Below are positions 21,664 through 33,990 of a stretch of DNA of 64,000 bases, in pieces. Position numbers and translations under genes: made by a program. Location of the stretch: the NCBI GenBank assembly GCA_947034895.1, contig OX344764.1, positions 45,489,348-45,553,347 on the forward strand, given 5' to 3'. The notes under the pieces are model-generated. The model ran no database searches, had not been told where the DNA came from, and saw only the letters and a list, made by a program, of their open reading frames with translations. This DNA comes from Rhytidiadelphus loreus. Lineage: Eukaryota; Streptophyta; Bryopsida; Hypnales; Hylocomiaceae. How positions within the stretch are numbered: position 1 is the first letter of the stretch; each line of letters starts with the position of its first letter.

Positions 21664-22452
21664 TTAACCCGGAGGGAACGATGTGTCCTCACATCGTTTC
21701 AAGTCCAATGCTGGAACTTTTGCATCCGATGTCCGAATTGAATAAATCTTGTTGGGAAATTTGTGCTCTCCCTTCTAGTTTATGTGGTAAAATTTTCAGA
21801 TCAATTCCAAGATGTACTAATTTTTTGGAAGCCAATTGAAGTTCACAAGGTTCAATTTGGGTTCACCAAACTACATTTGAAGGTTGCAACTTCGGCGGCT
21901 TGTTTCTTCTTCATACAGTGTCAATTTTCAATAAATTTTTTTTGGAAAAGATGCACATACTAGTCTTGTTTATGTGGCTAAAATTTCATCTCAATCCAAG
22001 AAGTAACGAGTGATTGAGAAGCATTTTAGGAGGAGGAAGTTCAGCCTTAGAAGTGTTTTTTGCAACTTTTCTTGTTATTTTTCTGACATTTGAAAGCCAT
22101 TTTGCAAACACAATGAGTCAATTCCATGATATTTTCTTTCACCAATGTTTGTATGCTAGTTTTGAATGACTTTATTGTTTAAAGTTTTTCCATTTGAGTA
22201 GGTTTAGAAATCGAATTTCACCTCCAAATGTATTTCTAAGAAAATTTCAGCATCCTTTTTCAACACTAAAACATTATAATCTTTCAATCTACGTTGTCAA
22301 ATGACTCCAAATTTGATTCACATCATCTACAATATGTACTCTACAAGATTGTATGGTTGTGATTTCTATACCTTATTGACATTTTGAGCTACAACACTTC
22401 AAAAGCAATGATGTTTTTGAACTCAAATAGGCCTCCGGTGATAAGGGGTTAA
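21664..22452. mobile_element. possible further TTAA-flanked element
   Basis: TTAACCC at 21664 is answered by GGGGTTAA ending at 22452, and the inner arms share only short words (CGGAGG/CCTCCG). The interior carries a diverged duplication (about 21767-21832 and 21956-22023, around TTTATGTGGTAAAATTTCA). The pairing is much weaker than in the other members. Confidence 0.3.
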
Positions 22453-22622
22453 CCCAGAAGAGTACATGTTAAGGAAAAGGGTTAATGGCAGGTATTGTAT
22501 TCTTTGGCACAAAAAATTGTGGCATGAGAAGAATTTAGACATTGGATTTGCATTTTTGCAAGTTTTTTCTTTTCTTTCTATCTCTACATGAACTTAATAA
22601 TCATGGAGCGTGGAGTGTCCAC

Positions 22623-22889
22623 TTTTCTTGTGTCGTTGAAGAATAGACAAAAATTGCGTTAACATACTTAGATATATTTCATCCTATTCCTGTAGCTCCT
22701 ATAGTTTGCCTTTGAAAACAATCATAATCCACCCATTGTATGCCTATTGAATAACGATGCTTGTCGTATCATTGAAAAATAGACAAAGATTGTTTTTTCA
22801 AAATACTTGGATGTACTTCATTTGATTTTTTGTAGCTCCCATATTTTGCTTGTGAACACAATCATAATCCATCTAGTGTATGTTGGCTC
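22623..22889. repeat. ~130-bp tandem duplication
   Basis: Units at about 22623-22743 and 22758-22889 share GAAAAATAGACAAAGATTG, TTTGTAGCTCCCATA and AACACAATCATAATCCA with roughly 80% identity. Non-coding and of unknown origin. Confidence 0.7.
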
Positions 22890-23852
22890 TCTTTCAGGGT
22901 TAACATGATTGCACTTAATTGTGACTTGAATCTAAAACCAACTCTTACATATTCCTCCCTAAAATGTACAGCCTCTATGTATGAGAGCCTAGGGTTGATT
23001 TTGGGTACATCTATTTTGAGTACTTTGAAAATTCATAGTTCATAAATTCATATGGTGTCCACAAAATGCTTTTCAAAAAAATTGGATTCTCCCTTTTTGA
23101 CTACCAACAAGATCCAACAAAAGCTTTTGCAATTGAATAATAGGAACCATGCTCAAAACTTATTTAATTGATTTCAATTGGAGTGTGCTTTCAAAAGTGT
23201 ATCGTGGGAGTTCTAGAAAACTTGATGATGTACATTCCAATATGAAAAAAACAAAACTTTTATCTATTTTTCTGAGATGCAATTGCCAATAGCTTAGTCA
23301 CTAAGTGCTTTATGATTTTTGTGCAAAGTTTTAAATCAATAAATGTAAAGATGGAAAGAGAAACAAATCCCTCAAAAGTAAAAGTCTTATAATTGTCTAG
23401 ATTCTTCCTATTCAAGATATAATTCATTTTTACCTCCAAAGGACCAAATTTACATTCCCCTCCCACAAAGCTCACTTAGGAGTTAAACACTTTACTAATT
23501 TGTCCTATTAACAAGGGTGCAAAATTAACTCCACCAACAAAATTAATATAATTAAAAAAAAAAAATTAGTGCAAAACATCAATATTTCAGCATACACTAA
23601 AATAATTATTTTACAAGTAATGCAACTTTAGAAAATTAGTGTCACACACACAATTAATGACAAAACAGTTTAGCGAATTAGAGTCGTCGGTTTCCTTGAT
23701 AGGGGAATTCAGTGTTGTCACTGAAAAATGCTTAGACCTAATTGTCTCCAGATCAATTCTGTCAAGTTCAAAGAAAAGCAGTGAGCAGTCCTTGTTTAGG
23801 CGTTTGAAATTGATATTGGTATTCGAAATCGCTGCAGCCCTTGTTTAGCCGC
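22890..23852. other. AT-rich intergenic, no gene seen
   Basis: Nothing recognised. A short frame at 23260-23475 on the minus strand has chance character. Confidence 0.45.
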
Positions 23853-24408
23853 CCCAACAGATTTGATCCTGTCGAGGTAAGTTAGCCGGCTTGGAAAATT
23901 GGAATGTAGCTCAATTCTTCGGAACTTTCATATTTGGAGGTCCACTCTCAACTTTCGGCAGCATTCTATCTGTTCTTACATTGTCGCAATGAGTTTGAAT
24001 CTTGCACAAGTGATGCTTCTATATCTTGACCGAAATTGATATCGGTAATCCTGCGGTTCCACAAGAAGGCCTTTTATTTTAAAATTTGCATTCGCAAGAG
24101 CTTGTTCTGACACCATTGTTCTGATCTAATACCTCGTTCAAGCTTAGGTTTTAGGGTGCAGGCATGGGATTGCTGCTCCAACAGAATTTGATCCTGTTAG
24201 GTAAGTTATCCCGCTTGGTTAATTGGAATGTAGCTCAATTCTTCGGAACTTTCACATTTGGAGGTCCACTCTCAACTTTCGGCAGCATTCTATCTGTTCT
24301 TACGTTGTCGCATTGAGTTTGAAACTTGCACAAGTGATGCTTCTATATCTTGACCGAAATTGATCAGTATTGGTAATCTTGCGGTTCCACACGAAGGCCT
24401 TTTGTTTC
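23853..24408 (+). repeat. 233-bp direct duplication containing a GT donor-like site
   Basis: Copies at about 23853-24085 and 24175-24408 are about 90% identical, including long exact stretches around GGAATGTAGCTCAATTCTTC and TTTCGGCAGCATTCTATCTG. Each copy begins with CAACAGA(A)TTTGATCCTGT followed by GGTAAGTTA, a strong splice-donor consensus, so a non-coding leader exon and its donor may have been duplicated. Confidence 0.8.
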
Positions 24409-24522
24409 AAATTTACATTGATTGTGCACTTCAGTTGATACGGATGGCACGGTCACGGCAACCTGCCACGTTAAGCGAAAATCTGAACCAAAGTAATCCG
24501 CATTTGGTCCTGGGATGAGAGC

Positions 24523-24798
24523 TTGAAATGGGTGTGCTTCATTGATGGTTGCGGAAGAGCATTCTCAAGGAAAGCTCTCCTAGTTTTTCACCGGGGTCAT
24601 GTTCATCATCACAACGAATATGAGAGGGATATTCCCGATCAGAGGGTAAAGATTGGAGGCGAGACCTCTCCTCGTCACTATTTTCTTGCTTTTAATCGTG
24701 GGATTCATTTGGATATAACTTCATTTCCTGTGTGTGCAGCTCAGCTTTCTCTACGGGAGCCGCATTGGAGCCTCGCAGGGAATCGAACCGAGAAATAA
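24523..24798 (+). other. open frame with one C2H2 zinc-finger-like motif
   Basis: The peptide contains CFIDGCGRAFSRKALLVFH followed by RGHVH, spacing C-x4-C-x12-H-x4-H, close to a C2H2 finger. There is no ATG (first codon TTG) and no second finger, and the rest is unremarkable. It could be a fragment of a zinc-finger gene or chance. Confidence 0.22.
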
Positions 24799-25610
24799 TT
24801 CCCATTTGGTGGAGCTTAGCAGCGGTGAATTGAAATTCTGGATATCTGCCCGAAGCGTGGGTCTGGATCGGAGCTGGAAACATTAAATTGTATAATTGTT
24901 TGAAGGGAATTACCATCTGCTTGAGAGATTATTTCGGGAGGAGTTTCAAGATACTGGAGCTTCGCAGCTTCGCAGCTTCCAGAAACCAAGGTCCGTCATC
25001 GGAAATGAGATGCACCAGTTTACTTTTCTTTTGGCTTGTTGATACAGGACCTCCGAAAGTGCTCCCAGGACAAGTGTTAAAGTGCACTGTGCTGTCTGCA
25101 TCGCATCTGGGCGAACTCAAAGTGTGGTGCAGTTTTACTGGTGCACGTCAGCACGAGGCGCAGCTCGCAACGGCTACTTTGAGATATCATCCAATCGCAA
25201 CGGATACTTCAGTCATCCACCTCTCCTCTCCCGCCTGGCGTTCATCCAAATTCAAACTGGCTCCGTCTCCTCGGTTACCGCTCCCGCGCTCACAACCTAC
25301 AGCGGTGAACGTCTCTGCCGTTTCCGTGCTTCCTCGCACTCACCGAAATCCTCAGTTTCGCATAGCAGCCTCTACAGAGTTTTTTTCTTGAGCTTAGTAG
25401 AGATGTTGGTCGTTTTAGGTCACCGACTGCAGCTTCGTCTTTGGAAATGCGAATGTGTTGTGGTGTGTTCTAGCTTGGGACGGGTGTGATCGAGCAGTTC
25501 ACGTTTAGGATCGATGGTATAGGAAGATTTGTGGTGAGAATTTGAGCGATAGTTTGAGAGAGAGAATTTTGTTGTTTTTGAGTGGCCCTCTAGGGTTTTG
25601 AGAGGCGATC

Positions 25611-28600
25611 ATGTCGTTTCGGGGCACGAAAACCACGGCGTCGCTGCGCTTGTACAGCTTGCCACGGCGTGAGCTTCAAGCTCTGTGCAAGCAACATGGA
25701 ATCCCTGCGAACAAGACGAATGTGAAAATGGCGGACGCTCTCTCCGCTTATATCCCTGTATGTTTGTGCCCTGAAGCTTCGTTAATTTTCTTTAATTTGT
25801 AATTTTTAAAATTTTCTATTTTCTTGAATTGTCGAGAACGTTTTAAGTGTTGAGGAATGACAATGCGACAATATAGCGCTTCGAATGGTCTTGAGGTTGC
25901 TTTCTAAGCAGGAACACTCAAGAACATGTGAAGCGGGGATGAGCAGGATTTCTCCAGGCATAAGAACGTTGTGTTGTACAAGCAGTAGTCGATTTTGTAC
26001 ATTCTGACTTGTTACGCAACTCTGAAGAGCTTCAAATTGAGAGAAGCTGCACTTGAGTTTGATCAAATAATAAACTGTTTCAAATTTGGAAGATAAAGTT
26101 TCTGCTGTATGGTTGATGTATTTCTGATTAATACAAACAAGCAGGCAGAATAACCTTGAATCGAATTCTTCTAAATCTGTTTCAACGTTAACGCTATATG
26201 GTTGTTGTATTTCTTGTTAATTACAAACAAGCAGGCAGAAAATGCAAAAGCTAAAGCATGGGCTGGTTCAACTTCTCTTGGGGTTTCAAAGACTACACCA
26301 ATGAAGCTGAAACTGGAACGAAAGACCGCATTGCCCGAGACTTCCTTGGCGTCTTTGTTACTGACCGGCAAGAGGAAGGTCTCTCCTGCGAAGCCAACTT
26401 TAGTGGTTGACATGGAGGACTCTTCGTTTCCCAAACCCAATACAACGCCCTTGAAACGCGGAATTAAGAGAACGGAAAGGTCGATGCAGCCTGTACACGA
26501 GGAGAAAGTCGTCTCTGCTGCCCCTGTTTTCACTCGAGGTATCTTTTCAAGTTTGGATTCAGTTTTTTTTTAGCTTTACTTCAACAAGAATTCAGTGAAA
26601 ACGATGTCGAATTCATATCCATCACTTGTGTTCATTCCTGAATAGTTTTTTTATCTGCTCTGCAGCTGCAGCTGCAGCTCTTCATGATGGAACATCTGTG
26701 AATAGTCCCAAACCTCGAGCACCTACTCCAAGGAAGAGGACAGCCGAGATAGCAGCGGTTGTTACTAGAAGAGGCGGAGATGCTCTTCCTCCTGTTTCAT
26801 TCTCTGATTTGCTTTCAACACCCAAAAGGTCAGAGCCCGAGGCTCCTGAAGTCATCCACCTGACCACAACTGGAAGAGCTGCCAAGAAGATGAAGTCTAG
26901 GCTTGGTGCCAGCAGGACATCACCGCAAGATGATGAAACGAAGACGCTCCCTCTTTCTCGTGTTTCTCGTGGCAAGAGAGTGGCCTTCGCGGACGAGGTT
27001 GAACTTAAGAACAGTGAAACAAGGAAACCAAAAGATTCGAATCCTGCATCAGATCAAGGGGACCAGCTGGAACCTGAGACGGAGACTATTGAGGTTTCTT
27101 ACGCTGAAATCGAATTCAAGAATACACCTCTCCACAGGGAGCTCCTAGGTGTTCGAAGAAACAGTCCCTTGGATCAGGAGCAAGATGTTGCTGCTGCACC
27201 TAGAGAGGCGGAACAAATGGAAGTGGCCTCGGAGAACTTGGTACAAGTAGGATTTGAATTCCGGGACATGGCTCTGCACAAGGAACTATTTGGTTCTAAG
27301 AGTGAAATCGATAATCCAAGAGCTGGAACATCTACTGCGATCGACTCGGAAGCATCAGAGCTTGGGATTTTTAACTCCCCATTTATTTCTTCACCTGAAG
27401 TACTAGACTATAGCAACACGCTACTGGGACAAGATCATACAGTTCTCTCTAGTATTCGTGAGGATGCGAGTGATGGTTCTAATAGTAGGGTGGACGAATT
27501 TTCGGAACACGTCCAGAATCATTTGCAGCAAGGTCGTAACCTTAGTCCCCTTCTAAATGACATGACCTGCGACGATCCTGCAGTAAGCCGGAGTGAGAAG
27601 GGGATGTGGCTACCTGTGGTTGGTAATGCTCAATCTCCGGGGAGTTTTTTGAATGAATCGCTAGACCACCCGATTCCGACACCTGTTCAGGAGCCCGCTA
27701 CCACGTCTCCCAGTGCTGTTGTGCCCCAGGGAGAAGACATCCAACTACAACCGGGCAGTCTCACAGTCGACACGGTTGAGGGTTTTATTGTTGACAACAT
27801 TCTTGAAACTGAGGCGAAACACTTGAGCTCAACCCTGGCACTTGATGGAGGGCAAAAATTTCGCACATGCCCTACACCCCTATCTGCTGAAGTTCGGAGA
27901 TCTCATCAAAGTTCTGCTGAAAAGAATGAGACCGAAGCTTCTCCATCAGCGGAGCAGGTGATTGCTGGAGGTTCAAAGCAGGTGGTGTCAGGTTCTAATA
28001 CCTTCAATATTCCCGTAACTCAATTGACAAACATTCAGAGCAGCACCGAATCTACCTTCTCAAGGTCTGAAACGGAAGTTCAGAGCAACATCGATGCCAC
28101 TCTCGCCAAGGCAACTGCAATGCTGGAGAAATTAGCGGCTTTGAGGGCAGATATTAATAGGATAAGCGAAAGCTATTGTGAACCCAAGTTCTCGTCAGTC
28201 GTGGAAAACGCTGCTCCAGTAGCGGTATCGAAGACGCCTGTTGCTAAGCTGGTATGTTGTGAGCAATAATCATAGCCTTTCAAGAACCCAAGACAATTGA
28301 CATTGTTTAGAATCATTTATCAATCCCCAGAATCTTCTTTTACCAGGGTAATCTATTACCGTGAATTCAGTATCTATTGTATCCCTTATCGTGTATCCTT
28401 GCTCACGTGGCTTCTTCCTTGGACCTTGCACAGGTAGCGGTGGTGGACAAGGATTTACCAACTGCAAAGAAGGCAACACTTACGCCAAAAGCTACCTCGG
28501 GTTCGGCGAAGGGATTAGTTGTCTGTGAGGACGCAGATGTCGTCTCCAAGGGAGAGGCTCCAAGTATCAAGACGACTCGCTTCTCAGATGAGTCCAGAGC

Positions 28601-29459
28601 TTCATCTGAGGTATCGGACAAGGAGAACCAGGGCGAGAAAAGCTTGGGAGACAGGAGATCAAGGAAGTTGGGCGTTGTTGGCAAAGAGAAGAGAAAGGTA
28701 TTCTTAACGACCCTGTTCGATATGTGGTGTATGATTCCATGCGCTACATTGTTTGTGTAGTATGCACCTATTTGATGCCATCATCGTGTAAAGTCGATTT
28801 CTAACCAATACTGATATTGTACTCATCTATAGTTCCGTGCTCGTCATTGTGAAAGTAAATGTAGTGACCCGTTTTGTTTCTTTGTCTGTTTGTGCTGTAG
28901 GGTAAGAAATTTGAAGTCCTGAAAGATCGCTCAAAGAACGTGTCAGATCACGCTAGTGTGGAAGGTGCACTTGGAACTATTAGAACAGCCACCGGGCAAA
29001 TTCGACCGGAAGACATGAGCTTACGGAAGCTACGAGCCCTCGTGAAAGAGAAGGTAAGGCCTTGACATTCGTTGTTCATAACCTATATGAACGAGTCATA
29101 GGCAGGAGTGGCCTACTTGCCGAGGCGATCGTACACACGGCAGTTAGAGTGGCTTTGACTTCGATTGGAAATATAAGATGATCACAGTACCAATGGCTAC
29201 AGCAAATCAGGTCTTCTGATTACTGTCAATGCTGAAGAGCAATCAACTCACGTTGAGCTCAATCTTTGATTTACCTTGGCTAAATCGTCATGACCTGATG
29301 TCGACTGGATTATTGCCGCCCTGCAGAACTGCTGCACCTTTTCATTTGTATATTCAAACTTATCAATTTATCTCCATTAACCATGGATATTGTACTTGTC
29401 TATTCATGTAGCTTACTGCACTCACATTGCTTTTATAGCAGGCCACAGGTCCTGCTTAG
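25611..29459 (+). CDS. SAP-motif nuclear protein with an RVxF motif, intron-rich
   Basis: Proposed exons: 25611-25757, 26235-26538, 26666-28251, 28434-28697, 28901-29053 and a tiny last exon 29442-29459; all phases agree and the product would have about 823 residues. The last exon rests only on a good acceptor and an early stop. Residues ~13-47 resemble a SAP helix-turn-helix (LPRRELQALCKQHGI, then ANKTNVKMADAL), a putative DNA- or chromatin-binding motif. The large third exon is disordered, with basic patches, Ser/Thr-Pro sites, a KRVAF motif (26974-26988) of PP1-docking type, and a motif used twice: EFKNTPLHRELLG (27111-27149) and EFRDMALHKELFG (27256-27294). Plants have similar SAP-like proteins, but I cannot name a characterised orthologue. 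Probable role: chromatin-associated; this is inference. Confidence 0.82.
26090..26243 (+). repeat. duplicated 3' splice site region in intron 1 of the SAP-motif gene
   Basis: Copy 1 (about 26102-26150) and copy 2 (about 26192-26240) share GCTxTATGGTTGxTGTATTTCT, TGTTAATTACAAACAAGCAG and GGCAGAA. Copy 2 leads into the open frame of exon 2. Copy 1 reads GCAGAATAA, so splicing there would hit a stop or shift the frame. Confidence 0.8.
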
Positions 29460-29770
29460 GATCATCCCAGGTCTTGATGGCTCCATCTGTTGTAACACAC
29501 TCCATCTCTTTAGAGATCCTATTAATGAGATGACTAGAGGATGTTGTATGGAAAACTCAAACGCCCAGTATCTAGTGGTGTATAACCCTTTTGATGTACA
29601 CTTACTTGTCGTACTTGTCCTTAACTCTAGAGTCCAGAGTTGCAGCTCTTGTTTGTTCAACTCTATTACTCCGTCCCCCACTGCAAACAATTGACCGAGG
29701 CCCTTGAATCAGTCTTGGTGAGCTTCTAGTTAAAAAAATTAATCTTCCAAATTTAGTGAGTGATTTTAGC

Positions 29771-31649
29771 TTACAGATCCTGGCGCATCTGCCCCAAAGC
29801 CACATTACGAGAGTCCTGTGTCTGTGACAGAGTCTCAAACTGCGCTTGGTTTGCTCGGTTAGCAATACGCTGGTAGAATACCCTGGCCACCACTGCCACA
29901 CCCTGTCCAGGCAATATAGAAAAAAATTGTGGATTAGTGAAGTTTATTGAACTTTCTATTGTCCTAAACTATATATATTATAAATTAATCTTAGCATTCT
30001 ATTTTGCCTGAGAATTTTCTCATCTTTGTTTTGACATTTTTTGGTAGCAGATCTTACACTTTTGATAAATTGTACTTCTTTTTTAATTATAAAATTAAGA
30101 ACTAAAATTAGAAGAAAACCACTTTTCTTCTATCAATGCCATTCATGTAAAAAAAGGATCTTTCTATCCAACCAAGTTTACATGTAAAAAGTGTTACGAA
30201 GTGCACCTCAACAATTATGATGAAAACATATGCCCATGAAAGCTGAGTTATGTAGTGGTCCACCTGCCATCCACGTTATCAATCCTTTGTAAATCCTCAA
30301 TTGAATTTGAAGTTGTTGCTAATTTCACCAGCAACACTAATCAACATGGAGTTGTCTAAATTTTTTTGATGGAATTGAGAATTTTTTTTTTCCAAGTGTA
30401 AGCAAATTGAATTTTGTTTCTCTTACAGTGGCTTCTGGAAACCGTGTGCTTTGGAAGCTTGCTACTACTTTTGCCCTCTGCAACATCCATGCATGATTAC
30501 TCATAATATTATTGACCAATTGTAGAAGGGTTTCTTTTAACTTGAGAAGATCATTCTTCCTTATTAACTTGAAGAAAGCAAGGTTATTGATTACCTGGCC
30601 AAACATGACAAGGCAAAAAATAATGGAGCTAAAAATGACAATGCTCATGAGAATCAAATGGCTCTTGTAGCAACATGGCAATGTTGTGCCTCCAAAGCCT
30701 GTAAACCCGCCAAGCATTGTTGCTGCACCTAAGAAGATCAACAGCCTGAAACATTTTCCATTAGTCAAAGAAAAAGTTCCAAAAGAATTATGAAATAATG
30801 AGTGATTGGTTACTATAAACTTTGCATGTTGATACAAAAACATTCTATTTGGGAGTAATTGTATATTTGATAGTATGTTGATTTTAGCAATATTTCATCA
30901 TAGTTTTTGAACATATACTAGGAGTTGGTCCAAGGGGCTTGCTATGACATTTGAGGGTGAAGACAATGACATGGTAGTTCAATTCTTGCACATATTTTTC
31001 CTTTGTTTGCAATATTGAAAAACCTACTAAAAGAAATTTGTATTTTTTTATTGCATTTTTAACCACTTGCTTTTGTGTTAATAGTGACATTAGAGATAGT
31101 GTCAAGACATTAGTTGTAACATCAAATGTAACATAGAAACAAGTAAACATCACAAAATATGCTTTATAAAAAACATGGGGTTCTTTTCTAGTAACTTGAA
31201 GGCAAAAACAAAGGAGAGCACTTCCAAACAACCTTTTGTTTGTAGTATTGAATGGTAGAAATCGTAGAAGTTGGTAGGTGCAACAAATTATTATTTTCCA
31301 TATGAATAATGACAAGCTTAAGGAATAAGAGGCATTTAATTCCTATTGTCTTGCAATCTTATTGTTTTCAAATGGCTTGTGCTTGAAAAACTAAATTGCA
31401 TATTGTAATGCGAACCGTACATTTGTGAAAATTGTAATCTTTAAAAAAAAATATGAAGTACTATTAATTAGAATTTGTTTGGTCTACAATATCAATACAA
31501 AATTTGGTGAATATTAATTTTATTTGAATTGAAAGAACATGATTCATAATCTATAATGAAGACATAGAAGCATACCATCCAGGGGAGAATGTGGGAGTGG
31601 GGTTGATTTCAAATGATAGAACCACAGTCAAGGCACCAAACAACTGCAT
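29771..31649 (-). CDS. small multi-exon membrane protein, tetraspanin-like TM2/TM3
   Basis: Four short minus-strand exons join in phase: 31649-31576 (ATG proposed at 31649), 30745-30595, 30477-30427 and 29902-29771 (stop TAA). Every junction has GT..AG, and the split TG|G codon restores Trp at the first one. The product is 135 residues if the ATG is right; an upstream exon is possible. It has a short hydrophobic N-terminal segment (LFGALTVVLSF), then GWLLIFLGAATMLGGFTGFGG, a PCCY loop and LILMSIVIFSSIIFCLVMF, which together resemble TM2, the Cys-containing inner loop and TM3 of tetraspanins. A basic segment and a Gln-rich hydrophilic tail (RVFYQRIANRANQAQFETL) follow. I see no large extracellular loop or TM4, so it is atypical or not a tetraspanin. 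Its 3' end faces the SAP-motif gene with about 300 bp between them. Confidence 0.6.
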
Positions 31650-33825
31650 GGGCACCCCACAAACATGATTCTTTGAGATTTCTCTCCCTTTTGAAGAATA
31701 GATTCTTAATTGAACCCTAATTTCAACCAATTATACCTATCTAATAACCTTCCGACATTTCCAATGAAGTGAATGGGGTGTCTCTTTTTTATTGACCTAT
31801 GTAAAAGTCATTTTTCCATTCAAAACCAACTCATAATCAATATCCAAATACCCTAAATAAACTAAATTTCTATGAGATCCTATTACATTTCATCCATTGA
31901 CTACCAACACAAACAACAATTTCAATCAATTCACATGACAACAACATTTGTAAGCTTTACCAACAAAACAAAGTAAACAAAGATGTCTCCTTATGATCCA
32001 ACTTTTGAATTGACATCTTTGCATTGCACCCTTCTCTATCATTGTTGCTCCGAAATCACTAAAAAACTACATTCATTAAAAATCCTATGTAAATCTATCT
32101 ATGCAATACAAACACAATTTCAATGTACTTACAATAATACTAGCATTTATAATTTTCAATAACGTGAGAAACACTTGGCGTCCAAATGGAATCTTTGCCT
32201 CCCTAAGCCTTGGCATCTTGATTGATTAGTAGACAAGCAATATCATTGCTTATTGTTGTCGTCGTCACCACCATTTTATTAATTCCTTCAAGTTCTATGA
32301 ATTTTGTATTCATTACACCAACTGCTCAAACCCAATTAGTCTAGAACAAACAAGTTGCATCACAAATCCAACCACACAATTTCAAGAGACCTTTGCTATA
32401 CCTTTAGTATATGAAGAGTTTTAGAGTTATGCAAGAGCTCTAGCTAATGGTTCATGCATTATTGTTGTATCTATTGGTATGTCAAGAGACACGCACTTCC
32501 ATCACACCAAACCAGAAGATAATTATATAGAATTGCATGGTTGCAAAGAAGGTAGATATGAAGATGGATTGTCAAATACTATTTTGCTATGCTAAATTTG
32601 CAATTGGATAGAACAAAATAACATTGATTCTCAAATTATAAAAAACAGATCTCCTTGTAACTAGCTTCTTGTGAAGTTATACTACAAAGAGAGTCCTAAA
32701 CATTAGTTAAAGGTCTCAACATCTAGATCTATAACTCTCAAGTCCCTAATAATCAATAATCAACAAACAATATGCAATGAAAATATGTTGAGAATATTAG
32801 AGAAAATGAAAAACATAACATATTGATTGGGTATTTGGCATTTGCATTTGTGGAGCTTGTGTGTATCACTTGGTGAGAATTGAAAAGTATCTAGCTATTT
32901 GGTACCAACCATAATAAGAATGACTTCATTGACTTGTGTTTGAGAATTTGACTTTATAGATAAACTTTAAGTTTTAAGCTATTTTTTGTACAAACATATT
33001 AAATCCATGGTATTTTACATTTACCTACTTGTCCAAAAATTGAGGTGACTAAATCTAAATTCATTCAAACAAACACTTGATTGAGTGTACTACCTACAAT
33101 CCTACTATTAAATGATTTGATCTTTAATATTATTAAAATATCCTTGCAATTAAAAGAGATTTCTAGATTCTTTTAGCTTACATTTCTTGGACATAGTATG
33201 AATTGAGTATAAATTTTAAAACTATTGTATATCTAAAATTGGTCCTAGGCTTACATTAATTAGATGTTAAGAGGATTTTCATTTTATGCAAGAATCCGAA
33301 AGGAACAATTTTAAAAACAAGATTGAAATGCAAGATTTAGTGTACTAACCTTAACTCTATAGCTTCCAATGTTTTTTTAAATTTATTATTATTTTTCTTT
33401 GATTCTTATATAAATATTGTATTTACTTCAATTTCATCAAATCATTGATAAAAAAGTATGAATCTAAAATATTCAAGCATGACTTTGAATGAATAAAGAA
33501 CTACTTGGATAAATCTTCATCCCAAAGTGCTTTGTTTATCATTAAGAATATGAACTTTGAAAGTCTTGAAAGTCATAAAAAATGCAAGAGCTCATCCAAT
33601 TGATCAACATGGATGCGAATCTAAAGATAAGCACATGCAAAGTATATGACAATCCAACATTGGACTCCAAAGATCTAGCAAAACATTAGCAAGTAGTACA
33701 CAATTACAAGTTAGAACCGTATATGCATTTTCTAGATTGCATGGCCAGTAAACAAGGCTACCACCAAGGCATGCATTGGACATCAATGGACCATTACGTG
33801 GGTGACTAGCACCTCAATTTGCACT
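31650..33825. other. AT-rich intergenic, no gene seen
   Basis: 2.2 kb of AT-rich DNA. An upstream exon and the promoter of the minus-strand membrane-protein gene may lie in the first part; I cannot identify them. Confidence 0.4.
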
Positions 33826-33990
33826 ATGGCCGAGGAATCCACACATATTGCAATTGGTAGCATTTATGAAGGTGAGTGGAAGGATGGCAAGCGTGACAAG
33901 CATGGGACATTTTGGGTGAAGGAGGGGATATCATCTTACCTTGTTCGCAAGTATTGTGGAGACTAGAGAGGCTATTTGCTAGGGATGTGT
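33826..33990 (+). pseudogene. MORN-repeat gene relic
   Basis: From ATG 33826 the frame reads MAEESTHIAIGSIYEGEWKD and continues GKRDKHGTFWVKEG, a clear MORN unit (YEGEWKDGKxxGxG, a phospholipid- or protein-binding repeat). It then reaches RKYCGD followed by TAG (33964-33966) and RGY. A MORN unit would read GDWRG here, so the TAG stands where TGG (Trp) is expected. Only about 50 codons survive and no neighbouring exon is found, so this is a broken fragment. Confidence 0.6.

Noticed and set aside
24765..24800. tRNA T-arm-like sequence on the minus strand (GGTTCGATTCCC)
   Set aside because: No matching acceptor stem or A-box could be folded upstream, so it is not supported as a tRNA gene.
30884..31315. 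143-codon minus-strand frame
   Set aside because: Lies in an intron of the proposed tetraspanin-like gene, AT-rich, with Lys/Phe/Cys composition typical of chance frames.
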